Positions 1 through 11,500 of a stretch of DNA of 64,000 nucleotides are shown piece after piece. The stretch's first letter is position 1, and every line of letters begins with the position of its first letter. Both the position numbers and the translations under genes were made by a program. The stretch comes from Tigriopus japonicus (Eukaryota; Arthropoda; Copepoda; Harpacticoida; Harpacticidae). Below the pieces are notes generated by a model. The model saw nothing but the letters and a program-made list of their open reading frames with translations, was not told the origin of the DNA and made no database searches. Location: NCBI GenBank assembly GCA_010645155.1, contig CM021317.1, positions 3,464,015-3,528,014 on the forward strand, in the 5' to 3' direction.

Positions 1-189
1 CTTTGTCTTTTTTATTTTTGATCCTTTGAACAATAGATGGCACTAACTTGAAGAAGGCTTCAAGTTGGTGACGTTTCCTAGAAAACAAATATCGATATCA
101 GAGCTCATCAAGTGCCACCAATTCGGATATTTTTTTGATACGGATATTTTTTTGATACTTTGGAAGTCGTTTGTTTTATTTGTTCCAGT

Positions 190-3100
190 ATGGACGCTTG
201 CGCCGTAGTTCTTCATGGAGCGAAAATAGACCCAACTATAGACCTCATCCCTGACAATTTTCCAGTACTTTTATGGACCGAACTTTTCTCCAACCTAAAT
301 TTTCGGGCGATCGCTTTTTGTTCCATATTTCTTGTGGTGCAGCCTCTGTCAAGCGATATTCCAAGTCTTTTGAAAACACTGAACCAGTTCGAATCTGGTT
401 TGATTGTTATGGATCTGAGCAATGAAACAGAACTGAATGGACTCTTTTCGAGGAATCTCGTCCTAATTGGTTTTGGGAACTCAGCAAGTGAGTATGTGTG
501 TTATAACAAAAGTTTAAATAGAGAATTTTCAATTGAATTCGAAACTAGCACCAAGGTACAAAAAATGTCCAGGGAGTCGATTTGTTGAGCCCATCCCCAA
601 GGACGAGCGAGTCCCAGTGTTCCAGAGGTCCTTACATCAAATTCAATTGTATCGTGGATTGTGCCCTTCGTCCTTGAAAGATCGAGAGATTCAGGTTTCT
701 ATTTTGGGACTGCCTCCTTATGTTGTCCCCACGCAAAATGGAAAAACTGGAGTGGACATCAATCTCTTGGGAGTCTTGGCTCAGAAATTGGGGTTCACTT
801 ATTATTTCAAGGAGGAAACAGCTTGGCAATCGGTTTATCCCAATGGAACGGTCCATGGTACAATTGGATCAGTAAGTATTGAACGTATCGTTAAGGTTTG
901 ACTTCTGGCCTTGGGAGTTGCGGACCCTTTCCTTTTGGAGTGATTCAAAAAGCTATTGGGTAAAGTTAGTTGCCTCTATTTGAGAGTTTTCCTCGTGTGC
1001 TAAGATGGGCTTTGAAGTAAAATGTTGTCTGTTGCCGCTCATAAAAACAGATTTTTAGACTATGAACGCCGGACGACCGAGCGCTTGGAGGTTAAAACAA
1101 TATAATGAATGGTCTCTTGGCAATTGATGGGTCGTCCGACTTCTAGTAGTTTGAAAATATGTGGCTCAAGTCACGTTAACTAAAAGTTCGTGCTTGTATT
1201 CAGAGTGCTATTAGCCAAAGCTAAAATAACTAGAATATTTGTTTTATGTTGGATCGGCCACAAAGGTCTGAAAATTATGTCAAATATTTCTATTTTGTGC
1301 ATATTTCTTCAAGGTTTTCAGGTGGGATTTGATAGATTGCAAAGAGTTACAAATCAATCGAATGTTTTGCAGGTTCATTACAATGAGTCCCAAATTGGAA
1401 TTGGGCATCTCATTATGGACGAGTCAGCCAAGAAATATGTAGATCAACCACGATACTTGTATGACTTGAATCTTCTGTTTGCCGTGCCCAAACCCAAACC
1501 TCTACCTCCCGTTCTGAACACATTGCGCCCGTTTCCAGCTCTATTATGGGGATCGATTTGTATCACAGTTGCGATTAGTGGAATGGTCATTGCAATGATC
1601 TATTGCTGTCAAGAGAGACTATTCAAGAAGAATGTTAATCCTGATGTTTCAGTACCGATCTTTTGGTTGTTTGCTTGCCTAACTTCTCAAAGTAAGAAAT
1701 ATTTTCGTACGCCACGTCAACAATAGGTGATTTCTGTCAAATTAAGTCTCATGCCCACAATTGGGCTTGAGTGCTTTGCTCATTTGTTTCCAAATTTTCC
1801 AAAAAAAATCTTACTTTCTTGTTCGAAAACGCCAAAGTAAGAAAAAATAACAAAAAGAAGTACCAAATGAACAGGAAATTGTCAGTAGCGTATGTAAATT
1901 AAAAAAAAGGAGTTCAACAATATATATGCCCCTTTTTTGGTAAGATTTTTAGTAGAGATATAGAAAAAACGAATTTGCCGGCACGTTAATTGTTCTCGTA
2001 ACCAGATAACTTTTTCATTACAATAGTGACCTTTTCCTTTTGTGTTTGTCAGCAACTTTACAAATGGATTTTTTCGTATTGATTATATTTGGTTTATTGC
2101 CAAACACAAATGAACATCAAACTTTTATTAGTTCCAAGTTTGGGCGTTGAACTTTTTATGCTATTTTTATTTGAAAACAGCCACTTGAAGAACTCAAAAT
2201 CCAAAAAAATCCCAATTTTGGTCAATGGATGAGTGTAATCGAACGAATTCGAACTAAAGTGCCTAAAATGTTGATGGCAGAACTCCAAATGAAACATAAA
2301 AAATAAAACTCCAAATAAAAAGTGTTCTCTGATGAATTTTGGCATTGATCATGCCTGAATTATCTTTTCAATAGTCAGATTTCCATGCCTATTTGCAGGG
2401 ATTTTACCAATAATTTCAACCAAAAAGCACCACAGGTCCATTAACAATGGGAGTGATTACCGTATCATTTAACGGACCTGCTGCCTTCTCTAACTGCCGT
2501 TAGCAGTATAGGCTTGCCAAAAAAATCTCAGTTTTCAAGGGTCAGATTTTCGAAAAATGTTGCATTAATGGGCAATGGCATGGTTAATGTATGTTGAGAA
2601 GTATTGCAAAGTAATTTGAAAACAAATGGAGAAATTAAAAGCCTTCAATTAAACAAATTATTTGTTTTTAGGTTTAGTTGCCCCAGGAACCGATCTCCTT
2701 TGGCCATCTTGTTATTCAAAGTTGGGCATTCCTAATTTCAAAGTTCGGAAGAACCCTCTCAACTTTTGTGGCGAAAATTTAAATAAACTTTTTTGAAAAT
2801 ACAATGTCAAGAATTGCTATTTCAACTTCAATTTGTACAGATAAAAAAGGCATTGTTGCAATCACCAAGCCTAAACCTTCGTTTTAGTTACCTCGCACGC
2901 TCATCAGAAACACAGGTCTTCCGAACTTTTTTTCCCGCCAAAAATGATGACGTCACTAGTAATTGCTGTAATACTCAGTCAACATTTTAGGCACTTTAGT
3001 TTGTACAAAACTGATTGTTGACCATTGCAATCTTTAAAAATATGTGTATCATGGGAACTTCGAGCTGTTGCCACATGAAATCTACTAGATGGCGCACATT

Positions 3101-4935
3101 ATGACCGTACTCTGTTATTATAGTGCTCTAATTCAGACCATGACGTGACCATCTTGAGGTAGAAATGGTTATGGGTGCTTCTGGTAAATCTTTGGCCTTG
3201 ATTTGTGATGACTCAGCATGACTTTTTTTTGTTTTTTGAACATAATGATATCGTAAATGAGCTCTATAGGACTAAAAAATATGCAGAAAAATCAACTGTA
3301 AGATGGAAGCTGCAATTTTAGCAATTAGTTTTAGTTAAGGATAGCTCTAAAATTAAGAAATTCTGACCCTGTTTTGCTTCCATCTAGTGGTGATTTTTGG
3401 AACCTGTACTTTAACGTCTCCAATTGACACACAAGATTTTTTAAAATAATTCCATAAGAGTGAAACATACGGGTAGCCCTTTAGGAAAATTGTTTAGGGG
3501 TCTCTCAAAAGAAGCACTCAAAGTCTTCACCCACCTTTTTGGGCGAGGCATGCCGTAGTGCATACTGCGACAGTTTGTCGTGCGGAGGGTCGAGGTTCGA
3601 TCCCGTCTTACTCCCTCTCTCCAAACTCAACTCTTTGGAGTCAAAATTTAGTGTTGAGCCGTCTTTCAATGGAAACAACTACGAATATATAGAGATTGAT
3701 GGACTGTTCCCTAAATCAGCACCAGGACACCACCTGGTTTTACATAGTGTCTCCAGTTTTTGAGGTGGTCCCCACCCTCCAGCAAAATTTGGATAAAGCA
3801 ATGCTTTGCGTTACTGCGTGTCAGTTTCTCGATCATGCTAACTAAAATTGAATGTTGAATGCAAAACGTAAAAAAAACAAAAACCTTAGAAAAATCCTGT
3901 TTGTACGGAGCAATTTTGCGTTCAAAGTTTTGGAGAGACTGGAAGAGCTTTGATCATGGTAGTTTTTGTAACGATTGTGGCGCAGCCTGATCAGCCTACC
4001 AAGTCCATAATTTGTGCCGGTACTTTGACAACCAAAAAGGGGCAAGGTGCGGATATGCTCCTTCGTGGAACACCCTTTATCAGTGATATACTGACTCCTT
4101 AAAAAATAAGAACAGAAACACAAAAAAATCAAACAAAAGCACACAAATTCATTCATAAAGAAGCATTTTTTGTGTAGGTTATGCGATCCCTTTTGCGAAA
4201 CTTGGCTCATTCAAGTTGCTTCTTGTCTCATGGATCGGTTTCACCTCTTTCATAACATTTTCCTACGAATGCAACTTGAGAGCTAATTTGATCCACGTTG
4301 AATATGAGGAACCACTCAATACGCTTCAGGATCTCATTGACAAGGACCGTCAACTTTACTTAGCCGGGGGCACATCGTTTCAGAAAATCTTATTCGAATC
4401 AATCATCCCTGAAGAACGCCATTTTGGAGAGATGGTGGCCCAAAAGGGTCTCGAATTTTACTACGAGCGAGATGGCTTACTTCCACGGGAGTTGGAAAAT
4501 CAGATCTTGCACAACGGCGATGCCTATTTGACGGGATCTCGAATCGGAGTCATGGCGTTTCCAAAGATTCAAAAGGTTTTAGGGTTCCAACCTTACAGAT
4601 TTGGCCAAAAACGGGTCCTGGCCTTTTATTCTGGCTTTTGCACGCCTTTCCAGCAACCCTGGACGGAAGATATTCGGCTTGTGTCGGGTTTTATGGACCA
4701 AGCAGGCCTAGTCTCGCATCAATTAAGAAAATTCATGCCTACGGAGTATCTATCGATGCCGGACGACAACAGATCCGTTCCTATACCTTTTGCTTTGGAA
4801 CATTTGGCAGCAGCGATGCTGATTCTTGTGTCGGGTTATGTCCTTGGTTTCGGAGCTCTTACGATGGAACTACTAATCAAAAGAAAGCCAGCTAAACGAA
4901 GTATGAAAAATGTCATTTCATTAATGAAAAAATAA
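190..4935 (+). CDS. Ionotropic glutamate-receptor-like receptor (IR family), 5' end uncertain
   Basis: Predicted ligand-gated cation channel of the arthropod ionotropic receptor type, acting in the plasma membrane, probably in chemosensory cells. Exons: 190-487, 549-871, 1373-1691 (an in-frame acceptor at 1322 is the alternative) and 4178-4935; phases 1, 0 and 1 all join correctly. Exon 2 carries the first half of the ligand-binding lobe (around VSILGLPPYVVP and GVDINLLGVLAQKLGF). Exon 3 ends this lobe and gives the first membrane helix (ALLWGSICITVAISGMVIAM) and the pore stretch. Exon 4 gives the second helix (LLLVSWIGFTSFITFSYECN), the S2 lobe, and the last helix near the end (AAAMLILVSGYVLGFGALTM). 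The SYECNL...EPLNTLQDL stretch matches the SYTANL-type motif after M2 in a divergent form, typical of IRs rather than true glutamate receptors. ATG 190 follows directly on an acceptor (TTTGTTCCAG), so a further 5' exon may lie before the window. About 565 residues as modelled. Confidence 0.9.
2253..3135. repeat. DNA-transposon-like element, larger copy, in receptor intron 3
   Basis: ACTAAAGTGCCTAAAATGTT at the left and its inverse at about 2975-2997 bound a 745-base segment. The next 140 bases (to GTGCTCTA near 3135) match the long outer inverted arm of the copy at 36796-37271. The left outer arm is missing here. The inner part 2448-2975 recurs inverted at 57687-58141. No transposase frame is visible, so this is a non-autonomous family. 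Confidence 0.6.
3535..3780 (+). repeat. Possible tRNA-derived SINE
   Basis: GAGGTTCGATCCCGTC at about 3590-3605 is a good RNA polymerase III B-box (GGTTCGANNCC), with a weak A-box-like stretch about 50 bases upstream. It lies in an intron and does not fold as an obvious complete tRNA. I found no second copy in the window, so the SINE call is tentative. Confidence 0.35.
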
Positions 4936-4936
4936 A
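4931..4936 (+). terminator. Possible poly(A) signal overlapping the receptor stop codon
   Basis: AATAAA overlaps the TAA stop at 4933-4935. I see no other canonical signal within several hundred bases downstream. If used, the 3' UTR would be very short. Confidence 0.35.
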
Positions 4937-6226
4937 ACTTCACATTTGTTACAATCCCTTTACATTTTTTGCTTTTCCCATTTTGACTCGCAAACAAACG
5001 GGTTGTTTTGCAACAACGACAAAGGGCCAATGCAGTAACAGTAATATTATCAAAGTTAGACCCCTGGAATGAAATCTTTCATGATATGAACAAGGATAGA
5101 AAAGTTTTGACCCTCCTTGCTGATACTGATGGATCAGCCCCAGAAAACTCTCATGTTCCTCCCCTCAGGAAATTATAACCCCAAAAAACTTTGATCTTTT
5201 ATAGGTGCTCAGAATATTTATGAATATTACGTTGTTGAATTTTATTGTCATGCTTTTAAAGTAATCATTTAAAAGTGAACAGGGAAATATTTTTCAACCG
5301 TAAGGACACGTGTTCCGTTCCTATAGCGTCTTGGTTCTTTGTGTGACAACACGGTATACAACTTGCAAGAGTGATTGTCCTATGTTCTCTTGGTTGTTCA
5401 TAGCTCATATAATTTGAGTCTATTTGCTCTTCTTTTCATCGTTGTCCCCCTCAACTTGTACAACTAGTAGTAACGTGAAGAAGCTTCATCCTGTTTGCCG
5501 TCTTCGTTTCGGAAGGATAAAATGGTGATTAGCAAAGTTTTGAAAAAAAAATCCATTTAATAAGATTTGTTGGCTTGGTGTCTTCTTTTCGCAACCATCA
5601 AAAATTGGGTGCACAATGCTTATGCCAATTTGTCGTTTCCACCCTTTTTTAGACCACCAACGTGGTCTTTTCAGACATCAAAATAGACTAGGAACTAACT
5701 TTTATGTTTTAATTTAGTAAAAAATCACCTTTTTTTTTCAAAGAAAACTCTTCGCTTTTATTTTTCTCCTATCATGCTAAAAATGGCTGCTACTTCGCAA
5801 CTTAAAAATTAGTTCCCTACTACAATCCCTATCAAATTCTTTCCGATCTGAAAATTGCCTTAAAAATGTACGTTTTTTTCCATAAATGGTAATTTTCCCT
5901 GACCTTCGTTTCCATCAATGTAGCTTTCCCCCCGTCTTTTATTAAGGGAAAGGCCCCCAAGTTCTAAGGCAAACTTGGGCGGATAGGAAATTGATTTCCG
6001 TGGTTTGAATGGCTGTGGTTATCAGCGTTCTATCTACTTCTTTCTCCTCGTCCTTCCTTTTGTTTACCCGAGATGGAGCAGGTTGATTCGGTCTCAGATT
6101 ACCCCGATTGTTTGGAGATCCTCAAGAGACTCTACCAAAGTGACGAAGAATGCCAATCAGCCCCAAGGATGAGAGATTGCTCGTAAATGCTCTTTCATGT
6201 ATATTTGGGCTCATGCCCACCCCGGT
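4937..6226. other. Convergent intergenic region, no gene seen
   Basis: AT-rich sequence between two convergent genes. It presumably holds the 3' UTR of the minus-strand amidohydrolase-like gene; a minus-strand AATAAA is present at 5938-5943. No supported open frame. Confidence 0.5.
5938..5943 (-). terminator. Candidate poly(A) signal for the amidohydrolase-like gene
   Basis: AATAAA on the minus strand about 285 bases past the stop codon; the nearest canonical signal I see. Confidence 0.4.
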
Positions 6227-9200
6227 TTAAACAAGAATATTTGGATAGAAATGCAAGACGAAGTCGCTAAAAGCATTTCCCAATGCTTGACCATAAGTGG
6301 GTCTCATGGAGGAGCTCCACCGAATTTCGCTCGGAATCTCAGCTTGCACGGCATCCATTTGTTTTCCATTGGAATATCTTGATCCGTGCTCTTTGACAGT
6401 GTGGCCTCCATTGAAGTACTTCAAACTGGCCAAAGCTAGGGGACCTGCAGTACATTAGATTCAAGACGATGCATCCTCATATTCATCCAAATGCATCAAC
6501 TCACTCATTTGTAGGGTACTTGGGCCTGGAAGCGCGTCGAATCCTTGATCCTCGAGGTATTTACCCAAGCTATTGGGCCCTAGTAACATGTTCCACACTG
6601 AGAGATTGCTGTCATCCAACAAGGACAAAAGACCACAACGTCTCCTTTGACTTTCCAGATCATCAATTCCACTAATCAAATCTTCGATTTGATCAAAACG
6701 GAAAAGGTAGCCAAATTCGGTGCTATTTTGCTTGTGAGCCTAGGGGAGGGTTTAAATCAAATCTTTTATGGTCTAAAATCCGCGTATTTTTCCTAGAGTT
6801 CTATAGAGAAAAATGTCACTCAGTTTCCAAGCTTTTGTCATGATCACATTTTACTGCCCGCTTCCTTCCTTTGTACAAAGTTACGTGACAGAAGCAATGC
6901 GTTTGCTGTTATATTTTGGGATAATGCACAATCAAGACAAAAAGTTTCAATTTTTAAATTTTACAATTGGAATCTTGAGGGAAGTGTTTAACACACATTG
7001 ACGCAATTCTTTAGCAATACAGTATTTTGACGCAAAAAGGACACAGGGATATGGAATCAACTATCCCAAAGGTTCTTCTTGATCCTTTAACTTTTATCCC
7101 TTAACTGTGTGCTATCCCATGCCAATAATTCAAAATGGATATTTTCAACACCTTTTTGCACCCTTCCAAATTAGGGAATGGGTTCCCTAAATCTCAGAAG
7201 GATTAATGACTTATTCTATCAATGTGGCTGTCCTATAACTTTAATTATGGAATTGACCAATTAAAGGGTGGGGGTTTCAGCCTTCAAGGGCTCTTTTGAG
7301 GGGCTCATCTCCAAGCTACAAGAGCTAGATCACTAGGGACGGGCAAAAAGTGCAAATCAAAAAAGCTTTTGGTTACCAAAAGTTGCACAAAAATCAGCCA
7401 AAAATCGTAAAATAAAATGCAAAAAAGGGTCAAAAGCGCAAATAAAAACCAAAAAAGCGCAAATAAAATTTAAAAAATTCTCAAAAGACTGAAACTTCTG
7501 ATACTTTCTTGTCATCTGCTTGTTATTCCGAATCAGGACGAATCCGTAAAAAAAACGTGCAAATAAAGGCGAAAAGTGTAAAAAGGCAAATAAATGTGTT
7601 TAGGTTACCAAAAATATTTTCACACTTTTTGCCCGTCCCTACAGATCAAGCAACCAAGTGTCATTTCTGTCCCTAAAACTCTAACTTTACCTGTCCATGT
7701 ATATCTAGTAGAATCCCCCGTCCCACCATTTGGGATTTGATTTGTGCCAAACGTCCGTGATATTTGTCATACACTTCTTGAGCTGGAGCAAAACCCTGAG
7801 CGCCTTCATCATATTTATCGCTGAACGAGTTGAAGATCGGGCGGTTGACATCTAACTTTTTCCTGGGGTCGATGAGAATTAATGAAATACGAACAGTCTT
7901 TTGGGTCCAAGCTAGACATGTCACAAACAACCCACGAGTACAACAATAGTAGAGACTCACCTCACAACCTTCAATATAAGGACGTGAGGTTGTTTGCCCA
8001 AACGTTGTTTGACGACATCGGCCACTTGAACGCCAATATCTTTGGTGAACGCATCGGTGAAGTAACCGAAAGAGCATGAATTCTTGTTGGGAACGCATGA
8101 AGATGTGCTGGAATAAAAACAGGCGTATCCGTTGGTGTTGGAACATCCCGCACGACGTAAAGGCCAAGTGGATGGACTGATATTGCCTCCATGTGGAATA
8201 CTGATGACCACGTTGACATCGCCAGGAATATACTATTGAAGCAAAGGGGATTAAGAGGTGTCAAAAACAACAAAATCTTCGATTCATTAATGCTGCCGAT
8301 TAACTGTGGAAAAGTAATCGAATAATTAAAATAGTATCCTGAAGAGAAAAAGCTGATCGAGAATATTATTCAATAACTTATCTGACCCTGCCTGAATTTG
8401 AAATTGTTGAAGGATCGATTCCTATCTATTTCCTAAGTAAAGTGGGAGGCGCAAAGGGACCTAGCGACAAAAAACGGGGGCTGCATTGTTCGAAAAAGCC
8501 TCCATCTCTTTTGATTTGGAGATGCTCTCAGAACACAAGTAAACTCTCTCCGATTACTTTTGATCCTATTTCCTGGGTACGGACAAAACCCATGAAAAAT
8601 ATCAAACAAATATCTCGAGCCAGTGAAATACAGCAAAACGCACACCATTTGTTATTTTTGTTTGCGCCAACTAGCACGTTTTTCCTCACATTAATGACTT
8701 TAGGTGCAATTTAAACCTGTAAGGGCATTCGTTACCTAAGCAAGGATGGCTCAAGCCAGGATTACTTTCAAAATACACACTAGGTCTGATTAGTACAATG
8801 GAAATTCAACGGAACAATATATTTGTTGAAAAAAACTCACATTTTAATACAGTGATCGGACCTAGTGCGTATTTTTGAAATCCGTCCTGAAGTACAGTGG
8901 TTCCTGACCTGGGTAAAAACTAAAGATATCTTCAACAGGGGTTGGCAAGAGTTTTTGAGTGAAAGCCCACTCAATCTGCTCTTGGGCCCATAACATAGGA
9001 CTTGCCTCGCTGGTCCTGGGCCTACAAAAGCACTCTTGGGCTCACACGGGGGCCGTAGCTCAGTGGTTCCCGACCCTGATCTACAACTGAGCAAACATTT
9101 ATATGGCGCCATTTTTTGAAGCCCCACAACGCTAAAAAGACCCAAATATGGAGGAAGTCACTTGATGAAGTTTCATTGAACTATACTTCTAACACGAAAG

Positions 9201-9621
9201 GTGTGATCCAGTTCAAGTTTCATCCAGTTTCATTCGCAAAAGAGCGCAATTGGTTTGATTCTAGTGGAAAATGTAAATCTTATTGCTAGCCTCCCAATCC
9301 AGAAAATTATTGCTTCTTGTTCTATGATCTTGTTCGTTTCAAAATTTGTAAAAACCTTGCTCGTATAAGTTCATATCCAAAATATTATCCGGAAAATGCC
9401 ATAACAAGCAATTCAATTTTTAATATGAAAATTTCTTCAAAGGAAAAAAAGCAATCCATTTTCAAAGGATCACAATGTGGAAAACCCAAGTAAACAACCC
9501 TTTCCAAAAATGTTTTTCTTAATGCAAAAATCTGACTTACCTCAATAAATTCTGAATCAAATTCGTCACCTTGAACGCCATAAAAAGCTCCGAAGAGCAA
9601 AGCCACTTGTCCCAAAAACAT
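6227..9621 (-). CDS. Secreted N-formylglutamate-amidohydrolase-like protein
   Basis: Member of the N-formylglutamate amidohydrolase fold family (zinc-type amide hydrolases in bacteria; role in animals unknown). Exons, read on the minus strand: 9621-9541, 8232-7961, 7862-7691, 6739-6468 and 6425-6227; phases 0, 2, 0 and 2 all fit, giving 331 residues. Residues 1-18 (MFLGQVALLFGAFYGVQG) are a signal peptide, so it is probably extracellular. Family landmarks occur in order: ISIPHGG (about 37-43), the KKLDVNRP motif (about 119-126), LLDIHGQAHKQ (about 169-179), LLGPNSLG, and GGHTVKEHG (about 272-280). A four-cysteine insert near residues 57-80 suits an extracytoplasmic protein. The last intron is only 42 bases with a weak GTCTTG donor, but removing it restores phase and the conserved GG..T..HG motif. 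The substrate cannot be inferred. Confidence 0.9.
7334..7641. mobile_element. hAT-like MITE, 308 bases
   Basis: Inverted ends TAGGGACGGGCAAAAAGTG and CACTTTTTGCCCGTCCCTA. Flanks TAGATCAC and CAGATCAA share six of eight bases, consistent with an aged 8-base target duplication. The inside is A-rich and non-coding. It lies in the intron between exons 3 and 4 of the amidohydrolase-like gene. A relative ends at 11500. Confidence 0.7.
8759..8886. repeat. Small inverted repeat
   Basis: A roughly 30-base stretch containing CAAAATACACACTAGGTCTG near 8770-8790 recurs inverted near 8853-8885, with a spacer of about 60 bases. Probably a small MITE in an intron of the amidohydrolase-like gene. Confidence 0.45.
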
Positions 9622-10047
9622 TTTGTATCACACAAGCATATCCTGTTCATTGAGTAATTTCCAATCGTGTCCAGACTTTTATCGCGTGTCTTCTATTGAT
9701 TCAGGTGTTTTAGTCCGTTCTATCATTTCCATTGGAGGTTAATCTTTTGAGCTAAATGTTTTTCTATCAATACCTGTAAAAAAAGAACAGGTGGTTCTTT
9801 GTGATTGCAAGCACATTTAGACCGAGGGAAGTATTTTTTTGTATCACCGGAATAGATAGTTGGTTAATGACGAAGACACTTAATAATTTTTGCTCTAGAG
9901 TCTCATCTTTTTATTCCGCACCTAATTCAAAAAGCTCGGTAAATCAAATTCAAGTCTGCTCAACGGGCTTCAACCGTTTTCATTATGCTTCATCAAAAAA
10001 TTGAACCCTTGAAAATAATTTCAGGAATCTTTAAAATTCCCAACAAA

Positions 10048-11280
10048 CAGTATGTCCCGAAAGTTTTAGTTCCACCTATTTTTGATAAGATATTTTCTCA
10101 CTGTTTAGATTTCGTTTATTCGTTTACCGGAATATTCTTGCGCCAACTCACAACCGATTTTGAAAAAACCTGCTTATCATATTCTGACACAAAAACCAAC
10201 ATCACTAGGGCGCATTTGAAAAGCCATCAATATTTTTGGAAATTACAATGTCCGGACATCAGTCACTTGGACGACGGGAGCTTCGGGGACGTGGATTGGC
10301 CATGCTTGAGGCTGGAATCTCCATTAGAACCATAGCCAAGACTCCAAGGTGTCCCCCAACACCGTTTTTTGTGGAAGGAAATCATCCCATGATGATCATA
10401 ATGATCATCCAGAGACAGGACGGCCTTCTGGCTTTACCCGCGTGGTCAAGATATATATCTCCAATTTAGTGGGCACAAGATACCGTTCCGCAGCAAGTTT
10501 AGCGGCAAAACTTACTGCAAATGGTCACAAAACTTCCAAATCATTTGTGCACCATTACATGAAGGATAAGTTTGGCCTTAAATCGTAGAGAAGACCAAAA
10601 GGCCAAAATTCACTCGCCCAAATTGATTGAGTCTGGGCGCATTCTAGCGCCGAAGTTTCCGTCCAACAAACTGTGAAAAACCGAGAGTCTATCATGGTTT
10701 GGGGAATGATGTTGGCTCAGGGTCTGTCTGAGCTTTACTTCATTGAAAAAAATGAGCGTGTGACGGCCCAATTCTATGTGGAGAAGATCTTTGCTGGTCC
10801 ATGTTTGGCTGTATTCACCAAAAAGGCCAGGAGAGGTCCGCTTTTAGCACGCAGAATGGTGAGCAACATGATCTTTCAACAGGATGGGACACCCAGCCAC
10901 ACCTCTCATCTTGCCCAAATGTGGTGCCAAAATAACCTCCCTGGGTTTTGGCCAAAATGCCACCGTATTCACCTGACCTGTCTCCAATTGAAAATCCATG
11001 GTCAATCTTGAAGAAAGGGCTGGCAAAGATGCCTGGTGCCTTGTACAACCTTAATTAAACAACTCAAATTACTAGTGAAACAAGCCTGGTCAGAGATTGA
11101 ACCTGACACTATTGAGATCCTTGTAGCAGGAATGTCCCATAGAATATGAATTGTATTAAGCTCAACGGGGGTTATATTAGTAAAAAAAATTGTTCAATAG
11201 GGTACACCTTAGCGTCTCTAGTACACCCTAATGGCATTAGAATACCTTTATAGTGTAACTAAAATTTTCGGGACGTACTG
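10048..11280 (+). mobile_element. Decayed Tc1/mariner element
   Basis: Terminal inverted repeats of about 24 bases: left begins CAGTATGTCCCGAAAG, right reads inward CAGTACGTCCCGAAAA. TA follows the right end; the left TA is lost. Length 1233 bases is normal for Tc1/mariner. Confidence 0.85.
10236..11140 (+). pseudogene. Tc1/mariner transposase remnant
   Basis: Pieces of one transposase lie in shifted frames. First a helix-turn-helix part (GRGLAMLEAGISIRTIAK), then after a frameshift an ETGRPSGFTRVV to FGLKS stretch (second DNA-binding part), a stop, then a catalytic-core piece from about 10673 (SIMVWGMMLAQG, FQQDGTPSHTS). The terminal PDLSPIENPWS-type motif is in another frame near 10970-11005. 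The part expected to hold the first catalytic aspartate appears deleted around 10590-10670. Not functional. Confidence 0.85.
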
Positions 11281-11369
11281 TAGGTTGGCGTATTTTTGGT
11301 TAACAGTATCATCATAAAAAATTGATCTTTGTAATTAAAAATTAAGGAAGACGAGAAAAAATATTTTAA

Positions 11370-11500
11370 GCTTTTTGTATGAGATTTTTTTTTTGCAATT
11401 TCGACCTTTTTTGCACTTTACATTGCGATTTTAGGCTGTTTTTTCTGCAACTTTTGGCAACTAAAAGTCCATGTTTATTTGAGCATTTTGCCCGTCCCTA
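11370..11500. repeat. Partial copy of the hAT-like MITE at 7334
   Basis: Ends in TTTTGCCCGTCCCTA and shares the CAACTTTTGGCAACTAAAAG-type interior of the 7334-7641 element in inverse orientation. The other end was not found. Confidence 0.5.

Noticed and set aside
9050..9095. GGGGCCGTAGCTCAGTGG looks like the start of a tRNA gene
   Set aside because: No B-box or acceptor-stem partner follows within tRNA distance; the stretch resembles the dispersed repeat at 45.1-45.6 kb.
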